The notes under the pieces: model-generated
What the model was told of the DNA's origin: nothing
What the model saw: the letters and a program-made list of their open reading frames with translations, nothing else
Databases searched by the model: none
Translations under genes and position numbers: made by a program
Shown: one piece after another, positions 18,115 through 26,729 of the stretch
Numbering within the stretch: the first letter of the stretch is position 1
Layout of the letters: every line of letters starts with the position of its first letter
Assembly: GCF_006385875.1 (NCBI RefSeq)
Contig: NZ_VFSU01000032.1
Span: forward strand, 62,001 to 126,000
Origin: Sandaracinobacter neustonicus
GTDB taxonomy: Bacteria; Pseudomonadota; Alphaproteobacteria; Sphingomonadales; Sphingomonadaceae
Direction: 5' to 3'
DNA: 64,000 nt

Positions 18115-19605
18115 ATGGCAGAGGCGGCTGACGTTTTCGAGGCAAGCCAGCTTACAACCGATCCCTTCGATGACGACAAGCTGCGCGAAGAGTGCGGCGT
18201 GTTCGGCGTCTGGGGCGGCACGCAGGCGTCTGCCATGGTGGCGCTGGGGCTGCACGCCCTGCAACATCGCGGGCAGGAGGCGGCCGGTATCCTCAGCTTC
18301 GATGGCGAGGAATTCCATGTCCACCGGGCGATGGGGCATGTGGCGGGCAATTTCGACCGCACTGACGTGATCGACGCCCTGCCCGGCGAAGCGGCCATCG
18401 GCCACAACCGCTATTCCACCACCGGCGACACCGCGCTGCGCAATGTGCAGCCGCTCTATGCCGATCTGGCCGCCGGTGGCTTTGCCGTGGCGCATAACGG
18501 CAATCTATCCAACGCGATGACGTTGAAGGCCGAGCTGATCCAGCGCGGCTCGATTTTCCAGTCCACCTCCGACACGGAGGTGATCATCCATCTGGTTGCC
18601 ACCTCCAGCTTCCGCACCCTTCTGGATCGCTTCATCGATGCGCTGAAACAGGTGGAGGGCGCTTACTCGCTGATCTGCCTGACGAAAGAGGGCATTATCG
18701 CCTGCCGCGATCCGCTGGGGATCCGCCCGCTGGTGCTGGGCAAGCTGGGCGAAGCGTGGATTCTGGCCTCCGAAACCGTGGCGCTGGATATCGTGGGCGC
18801 GAGCTTCATCCGCTCCATCGAGCCGGGCGAGCTGGTGGTGATCAACGACGACGGCATCCGCAGCCTGAAGCCGTTCGCCCCGGTGAAATCCCGCCCCTGC
18901 ATCTTCGAGCAGGTCTATTTCTCCCGGCCGGACAGCTTTTCCGACGGGCTTTCGGTGTATCAGGTGCGCAAATCCATCGGTGCGGAACTGGCGGCGGAAG
19001 CCCCGGTTGTGGCCGACATGGTGGTGCCGGTGCCCGATTCGGGAACACCCGCCGCCATCGGCTATGCGCAGGCGGCGGGCATTCCGTTCGAGCTGGGCAT
19101 CATCCGCAGCCATTATGTGGGCCGCACCTTCATCCAGCCCGGAGACCAGATTCGCCACTTGGGCGTGAAGCTGAAGCACAATGCCAATCGGGCGATGATT
19201 CAGGGCAAGAAGCTGGTGCTGATCGACGATTCGGTGGTGCGCGGCACCACCAGCGTGAAGATCGTGCAGATGCTGCGCGATGCGGGCGCGGCCGAAGTGC
19301 ATCTGCGCATCGCCAGCCCGCCCACCACCAACAGTTGTTTCTATGGCGTGGACACGCCGGAACGCTCCAAACTGCTGGCGGCGCAGATGGATTTGGAAGC
19401 GATGCGCAACTACATCGGTTGCGACAGCCTCGCCTTCATCTCTATCGACGGGCTGTATCGCGCGCTGGGCGAAACGGCCCGCATCGCCAACGCCCCGCAA
19501 TTCTGCGATGCCTGTTTCACCGGGGATTATCCCACCCGGCTGACCGACCACGAGGCTGCCGAAGCGCCGACGCAGCTGGGCCTGCTGGCCGAACGGCGCG
19601 GCTGA
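18115..19605 (+). CDS. purF: Amidophosphoribosyltransferase PurF
   Basis: A 496-residue enzyme for the first step of purine synthesis (PRPP plus glutamine to phosphoribosylamine). The glutaminase nucleophile is the cysteine of EECGVFGVWGG, preceded by about 27 residues that may be a removable propeptide; glutamine-site residues are in LQHRGQEAAGI and AIGHNRYSTTGD. The PRPP-binding loop is VLIDDSVVRGTTS. Cysteines in NSCFYGVDTPERS and FCDACFTGDYP are at the positions used for the Fe-S cluster in Bacillus-type PurF. The frame is open for 14 codons upstream, but the ATG at 18115 follows caggaattcc. It shares one base with the following SDR gene. Confidence 0.97.
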   Translation: MAEAADVFEASQLTTDPFDDDKLREECGVFGVWGGTQASAMVALGLHALQHRGQEAAGILSFDGEEFHVHRAMGHVAGNFDRTDVIDALPGEAAIGHNRYSTTGDTALRNVQPLYADLAAGGFAVAHNGNLSNAMTLKAELIQRGSIFQSTSDTEVIIHLVATSSFRTLLDRFIDALKQVEGAYSLICLTKEGIIACRDPLGIRPLVLGKLGEAWILASETVALDIVGASFIRSIEPGELVVINDDGIRSLKPFAPVKSRPCIFEQVYFSRPDSFSDGLSVYQVRKSIGAELAAEAPVVADMVVPVPDSGTPAAIGYAQAAGIPFELGIIRSHYVGRTFIQPGDQIRHLGVKLKHNANRAMIQGKKLVLIDDSVVRGTTSVKIVQMLRDAGAAEVHLRIASPPTTNSCFYGVDTPERSKLLAAQMDLEAMRNYIGCDSLAFISIDGLYRALGETARIANAPQFCDACFTGDYPTRLTDHEAAEAPTQLGLLAERRG

Positions 19606-20327
19606 TGGCGGAAAATCGGCAGAAGCTCGCGCTCGTTACCGGCGCGAGCCGGGGAATCGGTGCCGCCACCGCGATCCGGCTGGGGCGCGAAGGCTATCAT
19701 GTGATCCTGACGGCCCGCAGCGAATCCGGGCTGATCGCGACCGAAGATGCGATCCATGCCGAAGGCGGCAGCGCCACCATCGCGCCGGTTGATCTGACCA
19801 AGGGCGAGGATATCGACAAGCTGGCCGCCGCCATCGCCGGTCGCTGGAACGGGCTGGATCTGCTGGTGCTGAACGCGGCCATGCTGGGCACGCTGTCTCC
19901 GCTCGCCCATGTCAGCCCGAAGGAATTCGAAGCGGTGATGGCGCTGAACGTGACGGCGCAATGGCGGCTGATCCGCGCCTTCGATGGCCAGCTGCGGCTG
20001 GGCCGGGGCACTGTGGTGGCCATCACCTCGTCTGTGGCGAGCCGGGCGGAAGCCTATTGGGGGCCGTATGCCGCCAGCAAAGCGGCGCTGGAGTCTCTGG
20101 TGGGCGTCTATGCCGCCGAGATGCAGGCGCTGGGGGTAAATGCGCTGATCGTCGATCCGGGCGGCACCCGCACGCAGATGCGTGCGAAGGCTTTTCCCGG
20201 AGAGGATCCGCAGACGCTGAAAGAGCCGGAGGCGGTGGCCGACCGGATCGCCGAGCGATTACAGGCTTCGCTGCCACCCGGGCTGAGCCGGATCGCCATC
20301 GCGCGCGACGGGGCGCTGCTGGGCTGA
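19605..20327 (+). CDS. Short-chain dehydrogenase/reductase
   Basis: A 240-residue classical SDR. The cofactor motif is LVTGASRGIGAATAIRL near the N-terminus, the structural NAA motif is in LLVLNAAMLGTL, and the catalytic Ser-Tyr-Lys set is visible as SSVASRAEAYWGPYAASKAA. The start ATG shares its A with the purF stop codon (TGATG), so it is translated with purF. This pairing of purF with an SDR is common in sphingomonads; the reaction is not known. The C-terminus ends in a short RIAIARDGALLG. Confidence 0.9.
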   Translation: MAENRQKLALVTGASRGIGAATAIRLGREGYHVILTARSESGLIATEDAIHAEGGSATIAPVDLTKGEDIDKLAAAIAGRWNGLDLLVLNAAMLGTLSPLAHVSPKEFEAVMALNVTAQWRLIRAFDGQLRLGRGTVVAITSSVASRAEAYWGPYAASKAALESLVGVYAAEMQALGVNALIVDPGGTRTQMRAKAFPGEDPQTLKEPEAVADRIAERLQASLPPGLSRIAIARDGALLG

Positions 20328-20598
20328 GGCTGGAGACTCGGGTGCTTGCCGGTGAAGCCGCCCGACACATCATGGTGGACATCTGTCAACCAGTTAACGG
20401 CCATTAGGATTTCTATTTCCCGCCGTTCATAAAGATGAACGATCCGTTTTGCGATTGTGCCATTTCTATCAAACTTTCATTGCGTTAACCAAAAGTCTCA
20501 CCGATCCGGCCAACTATCTGTTGTGCGCGAAAACCTCTGCTTCCTATTCCGGTTTCAGGCCTCCGAAAGGGCCGGAGCCTTAATACATGGGGGCATCC
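20328..20598. other. Non-coding leader upstream of a decayed gene
   Basis: No gene is seen. The stretch is markedly more AT-rich than its surroundings (for example tttctatcaaactttcattgc). Just before 20599 it holds a short palindrome (ggcctccgaaagggcc) and ttaatacatgggggcatcc, which looks like the intact 5' leader and ribosome site of the gene whose remains follow. Confidence 0.45.
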
Positions 20599-20820
20599 AT
20601 GAAGAAGGACGACCAGCCCGGATGGTGGCGATTTCGTGCTGGCGGATGGCGATCCGCCGTTCCGCGCGCCGACCTACCAAATCATCTCAGGCCTGACCGT
20701 CGGCAAGACCTATGAATTGAACTTCTGGCAAGCCGCTGGCCAGCATACACCTTCACCGGCCCGACCACGGAGCGCTGGCAGGTGACGTTCGGCGACGACA
20801 CGCAATATTCCAGCATGTTC
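20599..20820 (+). pseudogene. Remnant of a PEP-CTERM type extracellular protein
   Basis: An ATG with two lysine codons (20599) is followed at once by sequence from the middle of a gene. In the frame from 20612, TSPDGGDFVLADGDPPFRAP then QIISGLTVGKTYELNFWQAA can be read, which resembles the jelly-roll domain of sphingomonad PEP-CTERM or choice-of-anchor proteins. Near 20745 one base is lost and the reading goes on in another frame as YTFTGPTTERWQVTFGDDTQ. There is no signal peptide and no sorting tail. It is therefore a deleted and frameshifted remnant; the family call is from pattern only. Confidence 0.65.
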
Positions 20821-20976
20821 TCGCTGCCCGTGATGGATCGAATTTTCGGCACCCACCATCTGCCGGATCATTTCCCGCCCAACTATGGCATCGACCGGCC
20901 CGACGAAATGGCCCCGCTGCTGCCCTTCGCGGCACGACAGCAATCCGCGCCTTCCGCCGAACGCTCCGACGCCTGA
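20821..20976 (+). pseudogene. C-terminal fragment of a sterol desaturase family protein
   Basis: In the frame that closes the preceding remnant, the sequence changes character: SLPVMDRIFGTHHLPDHFPP then NYGIDRPDEM resembles the last part of fatty-acid hydroxylase/sterol desaturase proteins, where a Met/Leu-Asp-Arg-Xaa-Phe-Gly-Thr motif is typical. The membrane helices and histidine clusters of that family are absent. The fragment is joined without a gap to the PEP-CTERM remnant, so at least one deletion or rearrangement created the junction at about 20820. Confidence 0.55.
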
Positions 20977-21012
20977 GGGCTTACCGCGGCCGCTCTTTGG
21001 TCAGGATGGCTG

Positions 21013-21639
21013 CTATGTGCGCTCGCCCGGCAGCGGCGGCATCGCCTTTTCCACCCGCTTCAGCCCGGCGGCGGATCGGGCGGCCTTCGCCAGCCGCGCC
21101 TCCCATTTGCCGAGGTTCTTCTCCACCCCGCCCTGCTTCACCGGGCCAAGTGCGAAGGTCCGCACCGGCTTCAGGCCGACGAACTGCAGAATCTGCCCAC
21201 GCCAGCGCCGGAGCAGCGCATTGCCGAAGGCGAACCACAGCCAGATAGGCGGGGTATCCATCGTGACGATCAGGTCGGCCGAGCGGCCCGTTAACAACCG
21301 ATCCCACCATGGGTCTTTCGGATGATAGGCGAAGGCAAATCCCGGCAGCAACACGCGGGAGAGCAGCCCGCTGAGCGGCGCAGGCTCTGCCCCCCACCAC
21401 ATCGGAAAGGCGATCACCAGATGATCCGCCGCCAGCAGCGCTTCCGCGACGCGGCGCACATCCGGCTCCCACGCCTGCCGCTTCGCATAGCCATCGTGCA
21501 GCACCGGATCGAACACCAGATCGCGAACGGCGATGCGGGTAATGGTGCAACCGGGCGGCAGCGCGGACGCATAGACATCCAGCAGATGGCTGGTCAGCCG
21601 GGCCGATCCGGGGTGGCCATCGATCAGCAGCACCTGCAT
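21013..21639 (-). CDS. NAD(P)H-dependent flavodoxin-fold oxidoreductase (quinone reductase type)
   Basis: A 208-residue protein. It starts MQVLLIDGHPGSARLTSHLL, the FMN/FAD phosphate loop of the MdaB/NQO1-like family, and continues with ADHLVIAFPMWWGAEPAPLS (the classical P-x-W-W flavin contact) and FAYHPKDPWWDRLLTGRSAD. Such enzymes reduce quinones or azo compounds by two electrons using NAD(P)H. The upstream frame is open, but the ATG at 21639 gives the canonical N-terminus. It follows the amidohydrolase gene by 14 nt on the same strand and probably belongs to that operon. Downstream lie the two gene remnants on the opposite strand. Confidence 0.88.
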   Translation of the reverse strand: MQVLLIDGHPGSARLTSHLLDVYASALPPGCTITRIAVRDLVFDPVLHDGYAKRQAWEPDVRRVAEALLAADHLVIAFPMWWGAEPAPLSGLLSRVLLPGFAFAYHPKDPWWDRLLTGRSADLIVTMDTPPIWLWFAFGNALLRRWRGQILQFVGLKPVRTFALGPVKQGGVEKNLGKWEARLAKAARSAAGLKRVEKAMPPLPGERT

Positions 21640-21653
21640 GGCCCCGCGCCCTT

Positions 21654-23318
21654 CTATTTCGCCGGTTTCACATACACCCGTTTGCCGTCCAGCCATGTTT
21701 CCTCCACCACCACCTGCGGCAGTTCGGCCGGGCCGATGGTGAAGGGGTCGCGATCCAGCAGCAGGAAATCGGCGAAGCTGCCTTCCGTCAGTTGCCCGGC
21801 CTTCCCGTCCTGCCCGCCTGCCCATGCGGCATCGGTGGTGAAGCCCGCGAAGGCCTGCTGCAGCGTCAGTGCGTCCTCCGGCCGCCAGCCGCCCGGCGGC
21901 TGGTTCTGCCTGTCTTGCCGGGTGACGGCGGCGTGCAGGCCATAGAAGGGGTTGGCCGGTTCCACCGGGAAATCGGAACCCAGCGCCAGCTTCACACCCG
22001 CCTTGCGCAGCGTCGCCCAGGCATAGGCCCCCGTCAGCCGCGCTTCGCCCAGCCGATCCGCCGCCATCGCTTTGTCTGAGGTGGCGTGGGTGGGCTGCAC
22101 GGAGGCGATGATGTTCAGCTCGGCAAAGCGGGGGATGTCGGCCGGGTCGATCACCTGCGCATGTTCGATGCGGTTGCGGAACTTGTCGCTATAGGCCGGT
22201 CGGATTTCGGTGAAGGCGTCCAGCGCCTGCCGGTTGGCGGCGTCGCCGATCGCATGCACCGCCACCTGATAGCCGAGGTAATTGGCCCGGCTGAACAGGT
22301 TTTTCATCTTCGCATCGTCGAGGAACTGCAGCCCGCGCGTGCCCGGCTCGTCGCTATAGGGTTTCAGCAGCCACGCGCCGCGGCTGCCCAGCGCGCCATC
22401 GGCCATCAGCTTGATGCCCTGCAACTTCAGCCGCCCGTTGTAGAGCCATGGCGTGGGGCGCAGCGGGCTGATCGCCTCCATCGCGGGCATGCCGGCGGCA
22501 TAGGCGGTGATGCGCAAGGTCAGCCGCCCTTCGTCGCCGAAGGTGCGGAACAGCGCCCAGTCCTCCGCGCTGCTGCCCATGTCGTGCACACCCGTGAGGC
22601 CGACGGAGGCGAGATGCGCCAGCGCGGCTTCCAGCGCCTTCTCCCGCTCCCCGGCGGATGGTGGCGGGGCGGCCTTCTCCACCAGATCCATCGCCGCGTC
22701 GATCAGCACGCCGGTTGGGTTGCCCGCCGCATCGCGCAGGATGCGCCCGCCCGCCGGGTCTTTCGTCGCCTTCGTGATTCCGGCCACCTTCAGCGCCGCC
22801 GTGTTCGCCCATCCGGCATGGCCATCCACGCGCGACAGCCACACCGGCCGCGCAGCATAGGCGGCATCCAGTTCGGCCGCCGTGGGCATGCGGCCCAGCC
22901 CCCAGCTCACCTGATTCCAGCCGCCGCCGCGAATCCAGCCCGCCGACGTATCCTTCGCGGCATAGGCGGCGATCTTGGTCTGCGCATCTGCAAGGCTGGT
23001 GGTGGCCGTGAGATCAAGGCTGCGAAGCTGCAGCCCCAGCGCCATGATATGGCCATGCGCGTCGATCAGGCCGGGGATCAGCGTGCGGCCCTTGGCATCC
23101 AGCCGGAAATCGCCCGCCACCAGCTTCGGCTCCACCGTGCCGCGCGGCATGATCGCCAGCACCTTGCCGTCGTCGCCCACGAACAGGGTGGAAAAGCGCC
23201 GCAGATTGCCCGCCGAATCCATGGTGTAGCCATTGGCGTTCACGATCAGCGTCTTGGCGGCGTCCGCCGGGATCGCGGCCAGCAGCAGCGCCGTTGCGGC
23301 AAGCAGGCGGCAGATCAT
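21654..23318 (-). CDS. Exported amidohydrolase (Amidohydro_3 family, YtcJ-like)
   Basis: A 554-residue metal-dependent hydrolase. The N-terminus MICRLLAATALLLAAIPADA is a Sec signal peptide, so it acts outside the cytoplasm. The first metal site is the HxH of LIPGLIDAHGHIMALG, followed by ARPVWLSRVDGHAGWANTAA (second conserved histidine region), AVHAIGDAANRQALDAF and RNRIEHAQVIDP; the late aspartate is in LALGSDFPVEPANPFYG. This order matches YtcJ/N-substituted formamide deformylase relatives. The substrate is unknown. The start overlaps the stop of the upstream dehydrogenase gene by 4 nt, showing translational coupling. Confidence 0.9.
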   Translation of the reverse strand: MICRLLAATALLLAAIPADAAKTLIVNANGYTMDSAGNLRRFSTLFVGDDGKVLAIMPRGTVEPKLVAGDFRLDAKGRTLIPGLIDAHGHIMALGLQLRSLDLTATTSLADAQTKIAAYAAKDTSAGWIRGGGWNQVSWGLGRMPTAAELDAAYAARPVWLSRVDGHAGWANTAALKVAGITKATKDPAGGRILRDAAGNPTGVLIDAAMDLVEKAAPPPSAGEREKALEAALAHLASVGLTGVHDMGSSAEDWALFRTFGDEGRLTLRITAYAAGMPAMEAISPLRPTPWLYNGRLKLQGIKLMADGALGSRGAWLLKPYSDEPGTRGLQFLDDAKMKNLFSRANYLGYQVAVHAIGDAANRQALDAFTEIRPAYSDKFRNRIEHAQVIDPADIPRFAELNIIASVQPTHATSDKAMAADRLGEARLTGAYAWATLRKAGVKLALGSDFPVEPANPFYGLHAAVTRQDRQNQPPGGWRPEDALTLQQAFAGFTTDAAWAGGQDGKAGQLTEGSFADFLLLDRDPFTIGPAELPQVVVEETWLDGKRVYVKPAK

Positions 23319-24172
23319 GACAGCCTCCGGATCAGGGACGATGTGTCGTCGCGGTTGCCGCCCATCTTCTGCACATCGGCATAGAATTGGTCCACCAGCG
23401 CGGCGACTGGCAGGCTGGCACCATTGCTGCGCGCTTCCTCCAGCACGAGGCCCAGATCCTTGCGCATCAGGTCCACCGCGAAGCCGAAATCGAAGCGGCC
23501 TTCCACCATGGTGCGGGCGCGATTGTCCATCTGCCAGCTTTGCGCGGCCCCCTGCCCGATCGCATCCAGCAGCGCCGCCGTATCCAGCCCGGCCTTTTTC
23601 GCAAAGTGCAGCGATTCCGCCAGTGCCTGCACCAGCCCCGCGATGGCGATCTGGTTCGACATCTTCGCCAGCTGGCCATGGCCCGAAGGCCCGATCCGCA
23701 CCACGCGGCGGCCATAGCAATCGAGGATCGGCCGCGCCGCCTCGATGGCGTCAGCGTCACCGCCGCACATGATCGCCAGTTGCCCGGCCTCCGCGCCCGC
23801 CTGCCCGCCGGAAACCGGTGCGTCGATGCAGTTGAGGCGCGGGTGGCGCGCAGCCAGTGCCTTGGCCAACGCGGCAGAGGCGGTGCTGTGATCGATGAAC
23901 AGCGCACCGTCCGGCAGGGTGGTGAAGCCGCCGTCCGCCCCTTCCGTCACCTGCCGCACATCATCATCATTGCCGACACAGGTGATGAGCGCGTCCACGC
24001 CCTCTGCGGCTTGCGCCACGGTGGTGCAGGGCGTCGCGCCATAGGCGGCGGCGAAGCGCGCGGCTTTCTCGGCCGTGCGGTTGAAAACCCGGACCTCGTG
24101 CCCGGCGGCGGTCAGGTGCCGGGCCATGGGCCAGCCCATCACCCCCAGCCCCACAAATGCAATATGTGCCAT
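23315..24172 (-). CDS. 3-hydroxyisobutyrate dehydrogenase-family NAD(P) oxidoreductase
   Basis: A 285-residue beta-hydroxyacid dehydrogenase. The N-terminal MAHIAFVGLGVMGWPMARHL contains the dinucleotide motif, VFNRTAEKAARFA suggests NADP preference through Asn-Arg-Thr, CIDAPVSGGQAGAEAGQLAI is the family substrate loop, and GPSGHGQLAKMSNQIAIAGL carries the catalytic lysine. The upstream frame is open, but the ATG at 24172 is the canonical start. It precedes the amidohydrolase with a 4-nt overlap. It could be GarR, MmsB or succinic semialdehyde reductase-like; the exact substrate is not visible. Confidence 0.9.
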   Translation of the reverse strand: MAHIAFVGLGVMGWPMARHLTAAGHEVRVFNRTAEKAARFAAAYGATPCTTVAQAAEGVDALITCVGNDDDVRQVTEGADGGFTTLPDGALFIDHSTASAALAKALAARHPRLNCIDAPVSGGQAGAEAGQLAIMCGGDADAIEAARPILDCYGRRVVRIGPSGHGQLAKMSNQIAIAGLVQALAESLHFAKKAGLDTAALLDAIGQGAAQSWQMDNRARTMVEGRFDFGFAVDLMRKDLGLVLEEARSNGASLPVAALVDQFYADVQKMGGNRDDTSSLIRRLS

Positions 24173-24279
24173 GGCCCATGGCGTTATCGCGCGCGGGTGA
24201 TTCGGAACAGCCCGCCTCAGGCTGTTGCCCCTTGGGGACGGCAGGTCTATGCGGCCTGCTTCAATTGTCAGGAACCGCA

Positions 24280-25530
24280 ATGAACGCCTCGCCTGCCGCA
24301 GCCGATCTCGCCGAACCGCTCGCCATCACGCCGGATGATGTGGAGGCCGCCGCCGCGCGTATTGCCGGGCAGATCGTGCGCACCCCCACGCTGGAAAGCC
24401 GCACGCTGGGCGAGCTGACGGGGGCGAAAGTCTATCTGAAGTTCGAAAATCTGCAGTTTACAGCCGCCTATAAGGAACGCGGCGCGCTGAACCGGCTGCT
24501 GGCGCTGACGCCGGAGGAGCGCAAGCGCGGCGTGATCGCGATGAGCGCGGGCAATCATGCGCAGGGCCTTGCCTATCACGCCCGGCGGCTGGGGATTCCG
24601 GCCACCATCGTGATGCCGCGCTTCACGCCGATGGTGAAGGTGCAGCAGACGGAAGGCCATGACGCCGAGGTGGTGCTGCACGGCGAGAAGCTGGAGGAAT
24701 CCAGCGCCCATGCGCATATGATCGCCGAGCGGCGCGGGCTGGTGTTCGTGCACCCGTTCGACGATCCGCTGGTGATGGCCGGGCAAGGCACGGTGGCGCT
24801 GGAAATGTTTCAGGATGCGCCGGATATCGACACGCTGGTGGTGCCGGTGGGCGGCGGCGGGTTGATCTCCGGCTGCTCCGTGATCGCATCGAAGGTCGCG
24901 CCCAAGTGCGACATCGTCGGCGTGCAGGCGGAACTCTATCCTTCCATGAAGGCGACGCTGATGGGCGAGCCGGTGGTGGCCGACGGCGACACGCTGGCCG
25001 AGGGCATCGCGGTGAAATTCCCCGGCCAGAACACGGTTCCCGTGGTGCGCAAGCTGGTGTCCGACGTGCTGCTGGTGGGCGAACGTGATCTGGAGCGGGC
25101 AGTTTCCATGCTGCTCGCCATCGAAAAGACGGTGGTGGAAGGCGCGGGCGCGGCCGGGCTTGCCGCTCTGCTGGCGCATCCGCGCCGCTTCCGCGGCCGC
25201 ACCGTTGGGCTGGTGATGACGGGCGGCAACATCGACACCCGCCTGCTGGCGAACGTGCTGCTGCGCGATCTGGCCCGCAACGGGCGGCTGGCGCGGCTGC
25301 GCATCCGGCTGAAGGATCGCCATGGCCAGCTTTATGGCGTGGCGCGCATCTTCGATCAGCAGCAGGTGAACATATTGGAGGTTTCGCACCACCGCATCTT
25401 CACCAACCTGCCCGCCAAGGGCCTGATGACAGAGATTGAGTGCGAAACGCGCGGCGGCGACCATCTGGACCGGCTGATCGAAGCGCTGCGCGGCGCGGGC
25501 TATGAAGTGACCAAGGTGGAGTTGGGCTGA
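24280..25530 (+). CDS. ilvA: Threonine ammonia-lyase
   Basis: A 416-residue PLP enzyme that converts threonine to 2-oxobutyrate. The PLP lysine is in QFTAAYKERGALNR, the asparagine loop is SAGNHAQGLAYHA, the phosphate cradle is VPVGGGGLISGC, and the C-terminal serine/glycine region reads LVMTGGNIDTRLLANVL. After the catalytic domain a single ACT-like regulatory part (LRIRLKDRHGQLYGVARIFD) is present, giving the about 400-residue form common in alphaproteobacteria rather than the 510-residue two-ACT E. coli IlvA. The start at 24280 was chosen since the N-terminal extension in the open frame is not conserved in style. It is divergent from the dehydrogenase gene. Confidence 0.93.
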   Translation: MNASPAAADLAEPLAITPDDVEAAAARIAGQIVRTPTLESRTLGELTGAKVYLKFENLQFTAAYKERGALNRLLALTPEERKRGVIAMSAGNHAQGLAYHARRLGIPATIVMPRFTPMVKVQQTEGHDAEVVLHGEKLEESSAHAHMIAERRGLVFVHPFDDPLVMAGQGTVALEMFQDAPDIDTLVVPVGGGGLISGCSVIASKVAPKCDIVGVQAELYPSMKATLMGEPVVADGDTLAEGIAVKFPGQNTVPVVRKLVSDVLLVGERDLERAVSMLLAIEKTVVEGAGAAGLAALLAHPRRFRGRTVGLVMTGGNIDTRLLANVLLRDLARNGRLARLRIRLKDRHGQLYGVARIFDQQQVNILEVSHHRIFTNLPAKGLMTEIECETRGGDHLDRLIEALRGAGYEVTKVELG

Positions 25531-25911
25531 CAGCCTGAACCGATCTGGATGTATCTGCGCCCTGCCCGGCTTGCCGCGCAGGGTCCGCACCGGCAAGCTG
25601 GATGGATATCGCGGCGGATGGGGCCGCACCGGAACAGGCAGGATCGTGCCGCGTCGGAAACGGCAGGATCCATGTAATGCAGGGTTAATGGGGGCCTCGG
25701 CAACCATTTCCGTGCAGCTTCTCCGTTGCCTCCACTCCAGCCAATGTGCATCATCAGCCGGTTCGGGAGCGGATGGATGGAGTCGGGATCAGCCAGTTGT
25801 GACGGTCGGCTTTGACATGAAAAGCAGCAACAAGGCTCTGATCGGGCCAGCACCGATGTTGCGCGTGGAATTGATGTCGCCCGGCCCGGTCCGTTGCATG
25901 ATGGTTGCCGC
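25531..25911. other. Gene-free stretch between ilvA and bpt
   Basis: About 380 nt without a convincing gene on either strand; the one plus-strand open frame (25571-25915) has no ribosome site and no family likeness. The first part (ccctgcccggcttgccgcgcaggg) can fold, and gttgtgacggtcggctttgacatgaaaa near 25795-25825 could be promoter-like, but neither is strong. Confidence 0.4.
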
Positions 25912-26688
25912 ATGACAGAGCAACCAACTCGATTTCCACGCTTTTTCGTGACTGCGGAAAGCCCCTGCCCCTATCTGCCGGGCCGCACCGAGCGCAAGGT
26001 GTTCGCCGAACTGCGCGGAACGGACGCCCAGCGCATGAGCGAGGGGCTGGGCCGCATCGGCTTCCGCCGCAGCCAGAATGTCGTCTATCGCCCCAGTTGC
26101 GACGGCTGCAGCGCCTGTGTCTCCGTGCGGATTGTCGCCAACCAGTTCGAGCCCTCCACCTCCCAGCGCAAGCTGCTGAAACGCAACGCCGATCTGGATA
26201 TCGCCGCCTGCGACCCGTGGGCGACGGAAGAACAATATGATCTGCTCCGCCGCTATCTGAAGGATCGCCACCCGCAGGGCGGCATGGCCAGCATGGACGG
26301 CTATGATTTCGCCGAAATGATCGAAACCTCGCCGGTGGATACGGTGATCGTGGAGTATCGCGAGCCATCCGTGAACGGAAAGCCCGGCCGCCTGATCGGC
26401 GCCTGCCTGACGGACAAGCAGTCGGACGGGCTGTCGATGGTCTACAGCTTCTATGATACCGGGCCGAACGCCCGGCCCGGCCTTGGCACCTATATCATCC
26501 TCGATCATGTCACACGCGCCGCGCAGGTGGGCATGCGCTATGTCTACCTCGGCTATTGGGTGAAGGGCAGCCCGCGCATGGACTACAAGCGCCGCTTCGC
26601 CCCGCTGGAAATGCTGACACCGCACGGCTGGCGGATGATGCCGCGGCTGGACAGCCAGCCTGTGGACCGGCGCGTGACCATCGGCTGA
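25912..26688 (+). CDS. bpt: Aspartate/glutamate leucyltransferase (arginyltransferase-type, Bpt)
   Basis: A 258-residue aminoacyl-tRNA-protein transferase that adds leucine to N-terminal Asp or Glu and so creates N-degrons for ClpS-ClpAP. Family marks are [37 protein letters not shown] (a cysteine cluster shared with eukaryotic ATE1), [14 protein letters not shown], and [20 protein letters not shown] with the NAT-like fold at the C-terminus. The ATG at 25912 lies six codons into the longest open frame and gives the usual N-terminus. The gene stands alone before ubiG (gap 41 nt). Confidence 0.93.
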   Translation: MTEQPTRFPRFFVTAESPCPYLPGRTERKVFAELRGTDAQRMSEGLGRIGFRRSQNVVYRPSCDGCSACVSVRIVANQFEPSTSQRKLLKRNADLDIAACDPWATEEQYDLLRRYLKDRHPQGGMASMDGYDFAEMIETSPVDTVIVEYREPSVNGKPGRLIGACLTDKQSDGLSMVYSFYDTGPNARPGLGTYIILDHVTRAAQVGMRYVYLGYWVKGSPRMDYKRRFAPLEMLTPHGWRMMPRLDSQPVDRRVTIG

Positions 26689-26729
26689 GAGCAGTCGACG
26701 CAGCCCGCGCGGCGGGCTATCCATCCCCG

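Noticed and set aside
22086-23384. Long open frame (432 codons) opposite the amidohydrolase gene
   Set aside because: Antisense shadow with a His/Arg/Gln-rich translation; the minus-strand gene has a signal peptide and all metal-binding motifs.
25571-25915. Open frame before bpt as a possible gene
   Set aside because: No ribosome site, no recognisable family, and it overlaps the bpt start; treated as non-coding.
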